Below are positions 13,453 through 24,840 of a stretch of 64,000 bases of DNA, one piece after another. Every line of letters starts with the position of its first letter. The first letter of the stretch is position 1. A program made the translations under genes and the position numbers. Under the pieces are notes generated by a model. The model searched no databases and was not told the origin of the DNA. It saw only the letters and a list, made by a program, of their open reading frames with translations. The stretch covers positions 75,826,001 to 75,890,000 of the forward strand of contig OX419757.1 in assembly GCA_948567375.1 (NCBI GenBank). Direction: 5' to 3'. Source of the DNA: Lunularia cruciata (taxonomy: Eukaryota > Streptophyta > Marchantiopsida > Lunulariales > Lunulariaceae).

Positions 13453-15768
13453 CTACCTCGGGAGTTTGATCCAGTTATTGGCAAAAGCAACTGCCAAGAT
13501 CGCGAAAGGTGAAAGCACGCTGAGAATCAGAATATACGGCAAAGGTGAAGCCATTGGGTTTTTGCCCTCTCTTTCATCAGCTGTCTGCCAGTACCTGCAC
13601 AATGCACTTCACCTTTGAGAACACTTGGACTAACATCAACAAGTGCTGCTATGCTCCATAACATAAGCAACCATAAAATTGCATCTTCAGCACATCCTTC
13701 CACGGGTAGATAAATATTTAATTCTCAAACTACTTTCAACAAGTGATTCAAGTCAACCAGGGCGTACATGGGATCGGTGTTAGATTATCACGAGAAACCA
13801 GAGAGAACACTTCCCTCACTGTTCCAACACATTCACCACCTTTCCAATATTGGCCTGGAACGGTGATTACCAGCAAGGGTCCTCAGATAATCCAGTCAGA
13901 AAGTCCTCAGGAGAAAGTTCTCCTGTACACAGCTTATGACCTAAATATATGCGGCTTTTCACCTTGTATTCTTTAAATGGCTTTTATCAACAGAGCTTGT
14001 GACTGCTGGCAGGCTACCTCCAGAGCTCAAGTTGCTTACAGAATGACACACTTAATCAAAATGTTTGACATGTAGCTCTTGATGCTATGTGTAGATGCTC
14101 CATAAGTTAAGAGGACAGCATATCTTGGGCAACCAGTATAAGGTCAGTTGGGTAGGCCAGGGTGATAAAGCAATTTATAAACTTCAACAAAACACAATTG
14201 CGCAGCCAGATTGAACACACCATATTCTCACTTGACTGCTAGAACCAATGTATACCAATCATGTGATGTACCTAATGGGAACCTGTAGACACAGTGGCAT
14301 TGATACACATGTCTATCCTGCGGAACGTATGTAGGATCAGTGGAATTTTTTATCGTTGAGTGGGCCATTACAAAAAAAAACAATTGGCCATAATCATCAT
14401 ACCATCTCAATTAAAAGTCATACAATTCTCTATCCAAGGCGTGATTTTAGAGTTGCAACTTACTGTTCAGGTTCTTCTTCTTTTTTTATAAACTTCTTCT
14501 TGTCGTCTTTCTTGCCCTCTCCTTCATTTCCAGTACCATTGCCTCGGTCTACAATCCTTCAAAAACATTGTGAAGACTATGTTAGATCAAATCGTACTGT
14601 TGGTCCGTCACTCATAGCAAATGCATTCGCCAGTACTCTCCCACCGCAACTGCATATGCCCATCGGACATGCGAGATCAAACTAACCCAACTCATCTGAT
14701 ATCTAGTTTTCAAACCTGAGGGTAGATGAGGACTACTCATAATCCACGGAGCGAATTGCCAAACGAACGTTTGCAACACTGAGAATATGCTGAGAATTGC
14801 AAAACGAACGTTTGCAACACTTCACACCTCCGCCAGACTACCAAGGTGAAAACAGTCCGCAATGGTCTCTCCAGTTTCTTGTTTTGACGGATTCAGTGAA
14901 CGATAAACGCGATACCCGTCAGGTAAGAGAATTGGCAGGGTGCCTATAGTAGGAATGGTGTTCGACATTGGCGAGTTGAGCGCTCAGGCGCTCTTGGCAT
15001 TCAATGCTTACTTCATTCTGGTACGTAACTCAAACGGGGAAATGTGAGTGGTTCTCCTGGTGTCCAGACACTCTAAGTAGCAGCCACTGCTAATGAGAAA
15101 ATTTCTCTCTTTAAGTAAAAACTATGTCCGTCAGTGAACCCTCCTGCTGGAGCTTTTATGAGCGGTATTGCCACCAAGTACCCGCCGTCATTCAATTCCA
15201 CTTCACTTCTATGCTAAACTACTTCTCAATGCGTTCAGATTGCATTCAAGACATGCATCGGGGTCCTCCATGGATCCCATTCCGCATTCACCGATGCGCC
15301 GCAAAAATTATCTTAAAGTACAGAATCGGCTCGTCATGAACTGCCATTGTACAGGATTTCCACCAGACTTAAAAGATCATTTCAGTGCAATTGCACCCAA
15401 AAGCCGAGTGCTGGATTCCCGAATTTTCGTGAAAGCGAGGGAGAAACCGATTTCCATCAGCCAAGAGGAAAACAAGTATAGACCAACAACGACCATTTTG
15501 GAGCCCAAAAGCTACGGGAGTGATTGAGCGAGAGGTCTACTACCAGAGAGGAAAGGTGTGTGAGAAACCCACCAAATAGAGCCGAAGGTCCCTTGCTTGC
15601 CCGCTTACTTCGAACGGAATGGCGAACTCCTTTCAAAGACGGGTGCATTAATCCACCGACCAGATTGACAGATTCCACACACTTAGACCCAACGAAGCTA
15701 GAGGGTCCCAGTGCAGCACATTTGACTCCCGTCGTGGTGAGCTGAGCAGCAGCAGCCATGGCGGCCAT
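13453..15768 (-). CDS. Small predicted plastid membrane protein
   Basis: Three exons on the minus strand, 15768-15573, 14548-14464 and 13594-13453, join with consistent phases (1, then 2) to give 140 residues. The N-terminus (MAAMAAAAQLTTTGVKCAAL, then Ser/Lys/Arg-rich with few acidic residues) looks like a chloroplast transit peptide. The middle is a charged linker (GKKDDKKKFIKKEEEPEQ). The C-terminus starts YWQTADEREGKNP and contains one hydrophobic segment (PLPYILILSVLSPFAILAVA), then ends FANNWIKLPR. This looks like a nuclear-encoded single-span plastid protein of the thylakoid or envelope. I believe similar C-termini occur in plant proteins of unknown function, but I cannot name the family. 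An in-frame ATG upstream at about 15870 would add a Gln-rich stretch; the 15768 start gives a better transit peptide. Confidence 0.75.
14753..14821. repeat. 28-bp direct repeat, period 41
   Basis: Units 14753-14780 and 14794-14821 share AAACGAACGTTTGCAACACT and differ by one base before it. They lie in intron 1 of the plastid-protein gene. Confidence 0.85.
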
Positions 15769-17330
15769 GATTTTTCCAAGTCTTCGATTTCCACAACAGG
15801 AAAGGAAGTGAAGGAGAGGGAGGGCTGTAATTGAAGAATTCAAGGAAGCCAACTGCTGCTGCTGATTCACCCTCTCGCACAGCTGCTACTACTGCTGCCA
15901 TGCCTGGATGAAATCAAGGTGGGCCCGGATGTGGATAGACCAAGACGTGTCGTCTGGAGGTCCCTGATTTGTTAACCTTCTGAGTTCAGACTCAGCTCGT
16001 TTCTTATCGTTCAGGTTTAATTGGGCTGGAGGTCGAGAGAGCTGTAAGGAGAAACGAAGTGTGGAGATTTCGGTGGAGGAACCCGTTGGGACCTTCGTCT
16101 GATGATTTCTTGCTTCATATGTGGTACCGTTACGAGAAAGCTAGGTGTCACGTGCCTAGAGTGCGGCAGCCTGGAAGTGTAGGCACTGTGAGGGATACGA
16201 TACGATTGGCGACTGAATAGGCACTGTAAGGGAGGACTCGTGGGAGCTTTCTCTGGGTCCCTGTTGCATGTGACTGAACACAAATGTACAGAAAATGACC
16301 TTTGCAAGCACGTGCTTGGGTGCTGAGAGATGTAATCCCGAGAAGTACTGAGGAAAGTATAGCTGCGGAACTGGTCTTTGGTAGGAGAGTTCTGGACGAG
16401 GTTTTTATTTTCGGTGATTTAGAGGTAACGATTTACAAACTCCGATACTTTAGAGTAGAAGAAACACTATGGCAGACTAGATGCACGTAGACATGGTACG
16501 TGGAATATGCTAAAAGAGAATCACTTTTCAAGTGGAATATCTACGAGAAAAGACTAGGCAATCAAAGAAGCTGCCCAGATAACCTCGGCCAAAAGAGTAC
16601 GATTGTGAAAAGATTTATCATCCTCAATGTACAGAAAAAAAACGCGTCCGAATGAGAAAAAATATAGGCGAGTCGAATCAGAAAATACTAGCTGGAGCAG
16701 TCGTGGGTATGAAGATTATATACAAATAGATGGTGTGTCCTGGGCTAGGGAAATGTATACTTAGACGAGTAGACGAGTAGACGAGTGGCTGAAGAAATAA
16801 CAACTAAGAGACCAGATTGATTTCTACAACGAGTGAGCTTGCTGCGATCGAGAAATTCGCAGTACCTCGAATCAATGAAATTACTGCATAAGACTAAATA
16901 ATGCCTAAAGTAGCATTTGCACAAAGATTTTTCAAGACCCACGCCATGTCGAAGGAAGAACGTCACTGCGTAATATGACTCAGACGGTTCTATGCACACA
17001 TGCTCATCCATCTGTCAAGTCTTGCAGGGCACTCCAGACCCCCATGACTCCCACGACCAGATGTTGAGCGATATGTCATCCGAAGACGCAAAACTCAACG
17101 CTGGGTACACGAGAGGAAAATTATTCCTGACAGTTCACATGTGAAGACGTAAGATGAGCAGCTGCGGCATGGCTTTTCCGGAGAAGCAAGATGCAAAGCG
17201 GATCCTCAAGAAACAATCTATAACAAACTCTCCTTTCCTCTGGCTGCAGCCGTGAACATCATTCGATCCGCTCGGGCATCTTTAGAAGGGATCAGGAAAG
17301 ACCAGGTTCTTCGCGTTGCATCACAGAAAA
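15769..17330. other. Intergenic region between two minus-strand genes
   Basis: Should contain the promoter of the plastid-protein gene on its left and the receptor-kinase 3' UTR on its right. The octamer AGACGAGT is repeated three times at 16763-16786. Open frames are short and lack motifs. Confidence 0.5.
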
Positions 17331-20300
17331 TCAAGAACCGGGTTGACAGTCCTTCAACAAACCGACAACTTGTTGCATGGTAGGTCGCTTGGCTGGAATT
17401 TCTGCTGTGCAGAGGTAGCCTATTCTCAGTACTTCCAGCATCTGAGTGACATCCCCTTGGCTTGCAAGCTTGGAATCCAGGGCCTTTAGTTCTCTTCGGT
17501 CTTTCATCAGGAGTCGAACCCACCCCACCAAATTTCCTCCTGAACTGTCATGAAAGTAGTTACCTGTGGGTTTTCTCCCTGTCACCAGTTCTAATAGCAC
17601 TACCCCAAAACTGTACACGTCTCCTCTCGGGGTAGCCTGCCAAGTCTGTCCATATTCTGGAGGAACGTACCCCAGCGTTCCTCCGATGACCGGGGTTCCA
17701 CTCACCTTCGCCATGCCTGCAAGCCCAGAGTCTACAATGTGCGCTTCAAAAGATTCATCCAGAAGAATGTTGCTAGACTTTAAGTCACGATGTACAACAG
17801 GGGGGGAACAACCGTGGTGCAAGAACGCTAGGGCCCTGGCTGCTCCAAGCGCGATTTTATGCCGTGTAGGCCAGCTCAGGAAATCGCCGGACATCTCATC
17901 CCCTTCCAGCTGTTCCCAAGTATCCCGACTCCAGTCTTCCGGATTTCGAGTGCCCTCCGGCAATTCGTGAAGCCAACGCTGCAAGTCTCCGTTCACCATG
18001 TATTCGTGGATGAGAAGGCTGTCACTGCCAACCAAACAATACCCCGCTAGTGCCACGAGGTTAGAGTGCTTTACTCTCGCCAGAGCCTCTATTCGTGCGG
18101 TTGCATCCTTCTCGTCGTTGAATTGAACATCAACGAGAACTTTGATGGCGAGCTGCGTAGTGTCTGCCAGAATACCCTTGTATACAGGCCCGTAGCCGCC
18201 GTCTGCAATTTGAAGCTCCTTGTTGAAGTTGGCCGTGGCCACCAAGAGGTCGGCGAAGGATAAGCTGAGAAGCGGCTTCTCGAACATTATAACCGGAATG
18301 CTACTGGGATCCTTGACCCCTTTGGCCCATATTTCTGCGTCTTTCTCGAAAGACATTGGGCCTGACAAATGGCCTAATTCATCCTTCATTAGTGGCTTCA
18401 CAGCCATGGAGACTCGACAGTAAACGCACAGCCCCAATGCGAGGAGTGCGATGGCAAGAGCACTGGTCAAGCCGATGATGAGAGCCGTCTTCTTTTCAGC
18501 CTTCTCTCCATCGGCGGTAGGACTCGGCGAGAAACGTCCGTCATTGCACAGACGTATACCCTCTAGCAACCGGGCCTGCAAACCTGTGCCATTTCTGCAG
18601 AGGCCCGGGTTACCATCAAACCTACTAGCGTTCACGAGCAACCATTGGTTTTCTGCCGGAATCGGTCCGCTCAAATTGTTGCTTGTAAGATCGAGGTCGC
18701 TAAGAGAAAATAATTTGACTAGATCATGGGGAATCTCCCCATCCAAACTGTTCGTGGACAAGTTAAGATATGCTAGGTTCTCCATCTTCCACATCTCCCT
18801 GGGGATCTCCCCTGTGAGATTATTCGACGACAAGTCAAGATGTGTTATCTCAACCAAATCACCAATTGTAGCTGGTATTCCGCCAAAGAGGTTTGTTCTG
18901 CTGAGATTTACAAAATTGAGACCACGAGGAAGTTCTGGGAACTTGTACTTGACAAACTTATTGTCTGCTAGACCCAGTGTAGTAAGGTTCAAACCCTGAA
19001 GGTCACCTGGAATGTCTCCGCTAAACTTGTTAGAGGAAAGGTCCAGATACTCCAGAGTCAAAATCTTTGACAAATTTGGTACAAATCCTTCAAGAGCATT
19101 GTTGTGAATATCTAGGACGCGGAGGTTACCCGGAACTGATGGGAGTTCGCCAGAGAACTTGTTTGAGTGTAGGTTCAACTTCGAAAAATTGGATCCGAAC
19201 TGCGGAAGCTTTCCGGAAAGACTGTTGTTGTGAAGATCCAGTTCTCTGAAGAGTCCTGTTATTTGGGCGGGCAGAGGACCCGAAATGTTGTTCCCTGCCA
19301 GATTCAAGCTTTGAATGGTAGGAAGAGCCAAAAGGTTGGAGAAGTTGCCACTTATCCCACAAGACTCCAGATTTATCGTTTCCAGCTTACTGCGGCTCAA
19401 CTGCACACCATCAAGCGACCCAGTGAAGGCGTTGAAGCTCAGATCCAAGGTTTTCAACTCGGGCAACTGAAAGACCTGTGATAGAAAATTGTTACTGTTG
19501 TTCAGGAGATTCCACGAAAGGTTCAGGCTAAGCAGAGCAGTGCATTTCAGAATCCCCAAAGGAACCTGCCCGCTGAATTTGTTCCTCGAAATATCAAGTG
19601 AGGACAGAGTTTGGAGATTTTCCACCTCACTTGGAATGCTGCTGTCAAAGTTGTTCCCAGCTAGATTAAGCTTCTCAAGTTTCCGAAGATCCCCGATCTG
19701 GATGGGGATGGGGCCACTGAACGCGTTCTTCGAAAGGTCCACCAACCTTAATTCTTTGAGATTTTGAATTTGCGCTGTGAGGCTGCCGGTGAAGTATCTA
19801 TTGCCGGAAAGGTTGAGATCTTCAAGTTTTCCTAGGGGGCCCTGGTTGATAACATTCAGAACTTCTCCATCAAACTCATTATCGGCTAAATCGAGCTGCC
19901 TAAGTGTCGCAAGCTTCCCGACCCAAACCGGGACAGTACCATTGAGTTTGTTACCGGAGAGATTGAGAATCCGCAATTTCGTAAATCCTGCCAGTTCCAG
20001 TGGGAGACTGCCGCCGGTGGGATTGCGAGAAAGGTCCATGCTATCTAGCGGAAGTGCCAAAACGGCTTCTAAAACCGCAACGGTATCGATACTGTTGCTC
20101 GAGAGATTCAACCTCGCAAGCTGGGCAAGGTTTCTCAAATCAGCGGTATCAAGACGGCTCAAGTTAGTCCCCGAAAGATTCAAGTCTGTCAATCCCGTCA
20201 AATTCGAGAGCGAACCTGCAGTGATAATCCCTGTGGATTTCGGCGAGCCAGAGAAGTCCAGTGAGGTGATGCGAACATCATTCTGACAGGTGACCCCATT

Positions 20301-20498
20301 CACTTGACAAGGGTTCTCCGATGCATTATAGCCAATACCAGGCAGAAAACCATCCAAGAACGCCTGTAATGCTTTCCCATCTTGCAACAACTCAGACGAC
20401 TGCCCTTCTACTCTATTCCATAAAGCCATAAAGAATAGAACCACCACAGCAAAAACTCTCCTAATGACAGTCATCTCAGATCTCAAGAGAACTTTCAT
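17331..20498 (-). CDS. LRR receptor-like kinase, intronless, DSG variant
   Basis: A plasma-membrane receptor kinase of 1055 residues with no intron. Order of parts: a signal peptide (hydrophobic VFAVVVLFFMALW near residues 14-26), an N-terminal cap with NPCQVNGVTC, about twenty leucine-rich repeats (LxxLxLSxNxxxGxIP type, N-glycosylation sites frequent), a transmembrane helix near residues 670-700 (ALIIGLTSALAIALLALGL), then a Ser/Thr-type kinase domain. Kinase motifs seen: glycine loop DGGYGPVYKG, lysine in LAIKVL, catalytic HRDLKSSN, GTLGYVPPEYG and GDVYSFGVVLLELVTGRKPTG. The magnesium-binding DFG reads DSG (codon 17729-17727, TCT where TTT would give Phe), so catalytic output may be reduced, although the Asp itself is kept. 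I took the ATG at 20498 because the frame has no ATG further upstream. The ligand is unknown. Confidence 0.95.
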   Translation of the reverse strand: MKVLLRSEMTVIRRVFAVVVLFFMALWNRVEGQSSELLQDGKALQAFLDGFLPGIGYNASENPCQVNGVTCQNDVRITSLDFSGSPKSTGIITAGSLSNLTGLTDLNLSGTNLSRLDTADLRNLAQLARLNLSSNSIDTVAVLEAVLALPLDSMDLSRNPTGGSLPLELAGFTKLRILNLSGNKLNGTVPVWVGKLATLRQLDLADNEFDGEVLNVINQGPLGKLEDLNLSGNRYFTGSLTAQIQNLKELRLVDLSKNAFSGPIPIQIGDLRKLEKLNLAGNNFDSSIPSEVENLQTLSSLDISRNKFSGQVPLGILKCTALLSLNLSWNLLNNSNNFLSQVFQLPELKTLDLSFNAFTGSLDGVQLSRSKLETINLESCGISGNFSNLLALPTIQSLNLAGNNISGPLPAQITGLFRELDLHNNSLSGKLPQFGSNFSKLNLHSNKFSGELPSVPGNLRVLDIHNNALEGFVPNLSKILTLEYLDLSSNKFSGDIPGDLQGLNLTTLGLADNKFVKYKFPELPRGLNFVNLSRTNLFGGIPATIGDLVEITHLDLSSNNLTGEIPREMWKMENLAYLNLSTNSLDGEIPHDLVKLFSLSDLDLTSNNLSGPIPAENQWLLVNASRFDGNPGLCRNGTGLQARLLEGIRLCNDGRFSPSPTADGEKAEKKTALIIGLTSALAIALLALGLCVYCRVSMAVKPLMKDELGHLSGPMSFEKDAEIWAKGVKDPSSIPVIMFEKPLLSLSFADLLVATANFNKELQIADGGYGPVYKGILADTTQLAIKVLVDVQFNDEKDATARIEALARVKHSNLVALAGYCLVGSDSLLIHEYMVNGDLQRWLHELPEGTRNPEDWSRDTWEQLEGDEMSGDFLSWPTRHKIALGAARALAFLHHGCSPPVVHRDLKSSNILLDESFEAHIVDSGLAGMAKVSGTPVIGGTLGYVPPEYGQTWQATPRGDVYSFGVVLLELVTGRKPTGNYFHDSSGGNLVGWVRLLMKDRRELKALDSKLASQGDVTQMLEVLRIGYLCTAEIPAKRPTMQQVVGLLKDCQPGS

Positions 20499-21790
20499 GT
20501 TGCCCGAGATATCGCGCTCCACTCAACAATGCTATCAGCTCCCGTCAACAAGTGCTCTTCCAGCAACGTCGCTGAACTAAAATTTTCAAGACCTGTGAAG
20601 ATACAATACTCCGCCCCTATCGAAATCCGAGTCCCTACTCCGTCTAACCCAGGACCTCATCTCCTCAGCACCTGCATCATCCTCGCATCCGGCGAATGTC
20701 CCCCGTGCACTCCGATCTCCTCCAGCCGCCGTAGTTCCCATGGCCTCCACATTCCTGCTTCCTTCTGATCCCCCAGTAAAGTCTATCTATCTATTTCCTC
20801 CTCTCCCTTCAACTTCCCTGTATCTATCTCCTCAATGTCTGCGACAAGAGCAACAGCAACAAGCTCTCAACCTCGCCTACGTCTCTGTTTCTCGTTCTCT
20901 CCTCTTCTCTGCGGTCTTTCTGCGAGTGCTCACTAGTGCGGGATGTCAACGACTCTTTTGTTTTATGTTTTTGCAAACCTATGCATCATCTTCTGCTCTT
21001 CCGCCTCCGAGCAGCAGCCGTATCACACTAATCTCACGACCAACACGACGGTGCCCCGCCTCCAATCTCGTGCGTCCCGAGAGAAGAGAGCCGCCCGTCT
21101 CCAGCTCAAATCTCGACACTTACATAAGAGCGATTAACAACCGCGCCACCTCCACGACCTGCAGCAGGAGCGGAGAGGGAGTCAGAAGCGGCCGGGTCTA
21201 GCACCCCCGACGTCGCTGCCGGCCCTATATCTTCCGCCCCTGCCCTGGTTCTCTGTCACATGGACCCGCGACTTCCGAGCATCTCCGGGTGTAGTCAAAC
21301 TCACTCTCTCCCGCTCCTCTCCTCTCCTCAGCCAGCCCCCACCGAGCAGCATTCAGTCCTACCCTCCAGCAGGTACAGTACTACAGTGAAGGACCACCAA
21401 GCTGTACTCTGTGGAGTCCACAGTACTCCAGGAGCGGGAAGATACCTCAATCTGGCGCTACTTTTAGTGCCACTCTACAGTAGCACTCCTCTATTTAATG
21501 ATTTTGTTAATCTTCTCCTAACCCCCATGGTCCAGGCAGTGCCCTTCTCCGCTATTTATCTTTCGTCTTAATGGAGTTTTCATGAGCGCTGAGCGGGACG
21601 GCTTAAGAAGACATTTTTTATCTAACCTTTCGTCATGGTCAGGGAGTTCACTAAATCTAAATTACAACACGTTTTATCAACTTTTAATTTGTCACATGTT
21701 AGAAGTTGGAACTTAAAGTTTCCGTTATTGCGATCGACAGTCCACACTGATCTCGGCAAGATTTCAAACCTATGCTGGCGTAAATGAGCT
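20499..21790. other. Receptor-kinase upstream region
   Basis: Pyrimidine-rich on the plus strand (20550-21350), so purine-rich on the strand of the receptor kinase. This probably contains its 5' UTR and promoter. Plus-strand open frames here (such as 20740-21201) are low-complexity Ser/Pro/Arg products and are not believable genes. Confidence 0.5.
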
Positions 21791-22143
21791 AAGTTGACCT
21801 CCTTAGTCCCCAATGAAGACTACATGTTTATCAGCATCTATATTTTGACCATTAAACTCGATTTAGTCCAAACAGTGCTAATCCAAGTTCTACTTACGTA
21901 TACCATCTTGATGTTGGATAGATTTAGCTGGTTTCGTGAGATAATACCCCGGAGATCTAGTCTACTAATGATGGCTGGATAGATTTAGCTGGTTTCGTGA
22001 GATAATACCCCGGAGATCTAGTCTACTAATGATGGCGTTGTTTGATAAGTTGACCTCCTTAATCCCTAATGAAGACCACAACTTATCAACATCTATGCTC
22101 CAACCAGTAAACTCAATTTAGTCCAAACAGGACTAATCCAAGT
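21791..22143 (+). repeat. Tandem repeat split by LINE insertion
   Basis: One unit starts AAGTTGACCTCCTTAGTCCC at 21791 and runs to about 22046; a second starts at 22047 with the same words. Ignoring an internal 61-bp duplication the period is about 195 bp. The second unit is interrupted at 22143 by LINE copy B and resumes at 32595/32608, ending near 32705 with GATGGCGTTGTTTGA, as in unit 1. Confidence 0.8.
21915..22036. repeat. Exact 61-bp tandem duplication
   Basis: Units 21915-21975 and 21976-22036 are identical by eye, starting TGGATAGATTTAGCTGG and ending AATGATGGC. The matching sequence at 32633-32698 has one diverged unit, so the duplication is local and young. Confidence 0.9.
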
Positions 22144-22632
22144 ATTGAGGGAGAGAAGGGTAACAAATGGGAGAGAGAGTGAGAGATGAGAGAAGGTATA
22201 TTATCAAATTGTGGAGAGCTCACCTAAGTAGATCACATAAGTGAATAGTAGAATATGATCTTTTTCCAATTTTGGTACCATTGGTACCTAGATTGAAAGG
22301 GCGGAGAATTGAGTAAAAAGTTATGACAACTTTTAGGTCTTTTAGGGGTTAGAGAAATTACTTCACATTGAGAGTGATAAGTAATGAATTTCCATTCCTA
22401 ATCTCTTGGTATTCGTGCTTAAGTTCCATGGGAACTTAGTTGGAAATCTTGTGAGATGGGAATTGAAAGTTATGAGAATATATAGTTTTTAGGTTTGGAG
22501 AGAAAACATTTTCTGATATGAGTTGAGATATGAGTGGTTTTGGTTTGCAAGTATGGGGAGATATGGAGAGGAGCATCCAGTGTTACAATCATTATTCTTG
22601 TGCAAGCCATCGTTACACTTCCCCATGTGGGG

Positions 22633-23044
22633 TGTAACAATATAGAATTTAGCGACGAAGTTAGTCGGGTTCACGAAATAACACATAAGACAAATTAGCC
22701 TAGAATATTTCGGAAGTATCTTGGAAGCTTCTTGGGAAGCTTCCCTGCTAGCTTAGCTTGCACCACAAGTAAGTAGCTTCTAGAAGCTTCCAACTAGCTT
22801 AGCTTGCATGCCAAGTAGGCGGCTTCTAGAAAGAAGCTTCTTGAGAAGCTTCTTAGTTAACTTGGCTTGCACTCTAAGAAAGCGGCTTGCGGAAGCTTCT
22901 TGAGAAGCTTCTCAAGGGCCTTGTATGCTACCTATAAATACCAAAGCCAAAGCTCATGCTAAGCATTCGGAGTTTTCCCTCATTCAAGTGTCCCAATGTG
23001 AGTTTCCATTCTCCTATTTCTCTCCTCGGATTTGGTCTTTTACA
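22633..23044 (+). mobile_element. Solo LTR of the chromovirus
   Basis: 412 bp, starting TGTAACAATA and ending TCTTTTACA, homologous to both LTRs at 25469 and 30720. It is flanked by the exact 5-bp repeat TGGGG (22628-22632 and 23045-23049) and lies in the N-terminal coding part of LINE copy B. A solo LTR arises by recombination between the two LTRs of an earlier full element. It is an independent insertion from the one at 25469. Confidence 0.92.
22778..22940 (+). promoter_or_regulatory. Heat-shock elements and TATA box, solo LTR
   Basis: TTCTAGAAGCTTC at 22778-22790 fits the heat-shock factor site TTCnnGAAnnTTC exactly. Further GAAGCTTC and TTCTAGAA words follow up to about 22910. TATAAATA lies at 22933-22940. 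This is the typical order of a plant Pol II promoter in an LTR U3 region. Confidence 0.7.
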
Positions 23045-24465
23045 TGGGGTCACCTAGAGCGGCTCAAGATACAACATGCATGGTGTGTCATCGACATTTC
23101 ATCTCGCAAGGGATAAAGACCCATGTGAGAAAGATGTACAAGGATTATGATTGGACCACTTGGGATGCTCATGTGAAGCAGGTGACCACATCAACTACAT
23201 TTACACGTAGGATTATGCACGTTTCCTTTATCCCTTTGTTGATCATTCTAGGGATATCAATCGAGTGATGGGAATGGTTAGCATCTCATGTAGATTGTAT
23301 CTTGGGGTTGTTTGAGACTAGTTTTCCATGTCCACGTCTATTCCATATGCTTCTTCATACACTCCATGATGAGGCTAGATAGACTTTTTGCCTGCTACTT
23401 GATTGTTTGGCACGTGATCCTTTGGACGAGTTAGCATGGTTCTTATTACTCTTAGTCCCTTGATGGTGCCTTAGTTATGCTCAAGGGGGACATGTGGGGC
23501 ATAGAGAGGTGGATGTTAGATTTCATTTATTTTGAATGGGGGATTGGGCTGCCTATAAGAGTCTGTTAGGGTTGCATGTCTCAAGAGACAAGTTTTGCCA
23601 CATGATACCACATAATCCACTCAATATTGATAATGTAAGACATTGGGTCAAGCAAGAGAGTTTAGTAGAGTAGGACAAGTGCTACACCTTTTGTCTATGG
23701 CTAGTTCCACTTATGATACTATCTATTCCCTATGCTCACTACATCCTATGGCAAGAAAGGGAGTACCATTAAAGGTATAAGATTATCAACCTTAGCACCT
23801 TTTAGTATTTGATAGGTCACTTTTTGCACAAGTGTTATGCACTACTCCTCACCTCTCTTCAAGAGGCTTGTTACGGATGGTATATGAGCATCTTAGAGAT
23901 TGCTCTCAAGCATATGACCTGTAGTGGATTTACCAAGTTGTTTTAGGTGGTTGTAGCAATAGCGAGGAGAGATAGTCCTACACCAATTAGTTGAGTGTTA
24001 GGTACTAGTTGAATTCTTGCAATGGAGAAGGACACAAGGGGCATTAGACCAATTTCTATTGGAGAGATCTTTTTGTGCTTGATTAGTCGCACCATTGTCC
24101 TTCAATATTGATATGAGTTTTGAGAGCACTTTAGTCCACATCAGTTTGGAGTAACTACACTTGGAGGTTGTGAGGCTATATCTCTCTATGCATCAGAGCA
24201 CTCCAAGATATCCATCCGGAGTGTGTTATCCTATAATGTGGATGTTGAGAACACTAATAGCATCTCTCAAGCATCCATCTTTAGAGAGCCTAAGGAAGCC
24301 GATGGATCCTTGGCGAGTCTCATTCCTTTTATGCGGTCATTTTATGGCTCTTTTGCTTCCCTTTACAACAACATGGTTGGTCACAAGATGGAGTCACCAT
24401 CTTGGAGTCAATTATCAATACACAACAAGGAGATCCCTTAGAGGGACCTTTTTTTGCCATGGCTC

Positions 24466-24559
24466 ACTTTAGAGCTCTCTTGTCTACTACTTTGGCCATG
24501 CTAAGTTGTGTAACTTTAGAGCTCTCTTATCTACTACTTTGGCCATGCTAAGTTGTGTA
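24466..24559. repeat. 47-bp tandem duplication inside LINE copy B
   Basis: Units 24466-24512 and 24513-24559 (ACTTTAGAGCTCTCTT onward) differ by one base. Copy D has a single unit, so this is a private mutation of copy B in the RT region. Confidence 0.85.
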
Positions 24560-24796
24560 TTTCTCTCCTTTGCAAACGATACACGCATTGTGAGCCCCGT
24601 AGATCAGATTAGGCAAGCCTTTGATCACTTGACTACGAAGTAAAATCTTGTAGGCTTGAGAGTCAAGGTGTCAAAGTGTAGAGCATGGATCTCTTTAGGT
24701 ATCCCTCCCCACCTTGAGCTTCCAAAAGAGTGTGTCAGATCTACAAATGGACTTCGTGTTCTTGGAGTGCCAATAGGATCCGAGGATTTTATCACA

Positions 24797-24840
24797 TGCT
24801 TCTTAGACATTGCCCTTTTAGAGGCAATGTCTAAGAAGCA
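24797..24840. repeat. 18-bp perfect inverted repeat in LINE copy B
   Basis: Arms 24797-24814 and 24823-24840 around an 8-nt loop. Copy D carries only the first arm, so the second arm is a fold-back duplication that happened in copy B. Confidence 0.85.

Noticed and set aside
18451-18999. Long plus-strand open frames across 17.5-20.3 kb
   Set aside because: They are antisense shadows of the leucine-rich-repeat coding sequence.
20740-21201. 153-codon open frame
   Set aside because: Low-complexity Ser/Pro/Arg product from pyrimidine-rich upstream DNA; no motif.
22720-22915. Repeated GAAGCTTC-type words with regular spacing, reminiscent of a CRISPR array
   Set aside because: They are inside a retrotransposon LTR, unequal in spacing, and repeated in all three LTRs; heat-shock elements explain them better.
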